Positions 63,806-64,000 of a stretch of 64,000 nt of DNA are shown piece after piece. Source of the stretch: Ganoderma boninense (taxonomy: Eukaryota > Basidiomycota > Agaricomycetes > Polyporales > Polyporaceae). The notes beneath the pieces were generated by a model. The model searched no databases. It was not told the origin of the DNA and saw nothing but the letters and a program-made list of their open reading frames with translations. The position numbers and the translations under genes are program-made. The stretch lies in NCBI GenBank assembly GCA_002900995.3, contig CM035307.1, positions 2,108,001-2,172,000 of the forward strand. Direction: 5' to 3'. Position 1 is the stretch's first letter. Every line of letters starts with the position of its first letter.

Positions 63806-64000
63806 TGTTACGACTGGCTGTCGAGTAAGATCAGGGAGGAGGCTTACAAGACGAGCAAGGGCGTCGACGAGCACCTGTGCAGCGAGAGCGGAGCAGGGCT
63901 CGACAGTCAGGCTGGAGACAAGATGTATTGAGCGAGTAAGTAACGAGCGAGAATACAGCAAGGCTTACCTGGAGACAAGAGGTCGAAACTGAGGTCTCCA
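63806..64000 (-). repeat. 5' LTR of Gypsy-2, cut by the window end
   Basis: The first 195 bases (plus-strand reading) match 57727-57921 without a difference. The remaining ~265 bp lie outside the window. Confidence 0.95.

Larger units (their letters stand above)
57727..64000 (-). mobile_element. Gypsy-2: Ty3/Gypsy chromovirus, runs off the window
   Basis: A second LTR retrotransposon, on the minus strand: 3' LTR (57727-58186), polypurine tract (58187-58199), pol (stop 58213, back to about 61990), gag (62824-61988), a long leader of about 980 nt, and the start of the 5' LTR (63806 on, cut at 64000). LTRs begin TGTCATGA and end TCGTAACA in element direction. All 195 nt of the 5' LTR in the window are identical to the 3' LTR, so the insertion is recent. 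A chromodomain at the end of pol places it with the chromoviruses. Pol has one frame change near 60980-60998. The outer target duplication cannot be checked because the right end is missing; the five bases on the left are CCACC. Confidence 0.95.

Noticed and set aside
1..64000. CRISPR arrays, rRNA genes or bacterial operons
   Set aside because: None seen; the intron-rich genes and chromoviruses show a fungal nuclear genome.

Overview
This is a eukaryotic window, almost certainly from a mushroom-forming basidiomycete (Agaricomycetes). Genes are close together and broken by many introns of about 45-75 nt with GT..AG ends. Gene families typical of that group are present: a DUF6532 protein, a DUF7704 membrane protein, a Plavaka-type transposase and two Ty3/Gypsy chromodomain retrotransposons. 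I cannot place it to species. A run of exactly 100 N (57253-57352) marks a scaffold gap.

Layout, left to right: 1-2069, 3' part of an EF-hand mitochondrial carrier; 2421-2985, a small Tma17/Adc17-like protein; 3103-3176, tRNA-Val(AAC); 3437-7677 (-), a long coiled-coil protein; 8044-11483 (-), a decayed Plavaka transposase; 11847-14975, a DUF6532 protein; 15618-22096, Gypsy-1, a full-length chromovirus with 5-bp target duplication that sits between codons 3 and 4 of a BTB/POZ gene (rest at 22097-22978); 23467-25073, casein kinase 2 beta; 25359-25862, ribosomal protein eL36; 27623-28897, a VTT/SNARE-associated Golgi protein; 29952-31329 (-), a two-domain fluoride exporter; 33661-34249, DUF7704; 34515-35795 (-), a Cox18/Oxa1-type insertase; 35863-36424, a previously unlabelled CACTG-ended MITE with 3-bp target duplication; 36639-37430 (-), ribosomal protein eL6 with an apparent 1-nt frameshift; 37943-38951, a pyrimidine 5'-nucleotidase; 39063-40572 (-), a PHAF1/UPF0183 protein; 41022-43185, DNA polymerase epsilon subunit Dpb2; 43691-53201, the giant lipid-transfer protein Fmp27; 53518-55922, a DUF2985 membrane protein; 56687-57252 (-), the 3' end of methionine synthase MET6, cut by the gap; 57727 to the window end (-), Gypsy-2, a second chromovirus that runs off the window.

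The host genes are mostly unrelated housekeeping genes and do not form a pathway. The most interesting signals are in the mobile elements. Both Gypsy elements carry, immediately before the gag stop codon, a canonical -1 slippery heptamer (GGGAAAT or GGGTTTC), then exactly 5 nt, then a 7-8 bp stem with a 19-nt loop. Both also lack a tRNA-type primer site; instead the sequence next to the 5' LTR is complementary over 10-11 nt to the predicted 5' end of their own transcript, as in the Tf1/sushi self-priming mechanism. Two unrelated-looking copies sharing both devices suggests a conserved lineage design. Other points worth a second look are the BTB gene split by Gypsy-1, a YIDN (not YXDD) reverse-transcriptase motif in Gypsy-1, the MITE in the Cox18 promoter, a 32-nt micro-exon inside a perfect 12-bp hairpin in PHAF1, and a likely GC-AG intron in CK2 beta.
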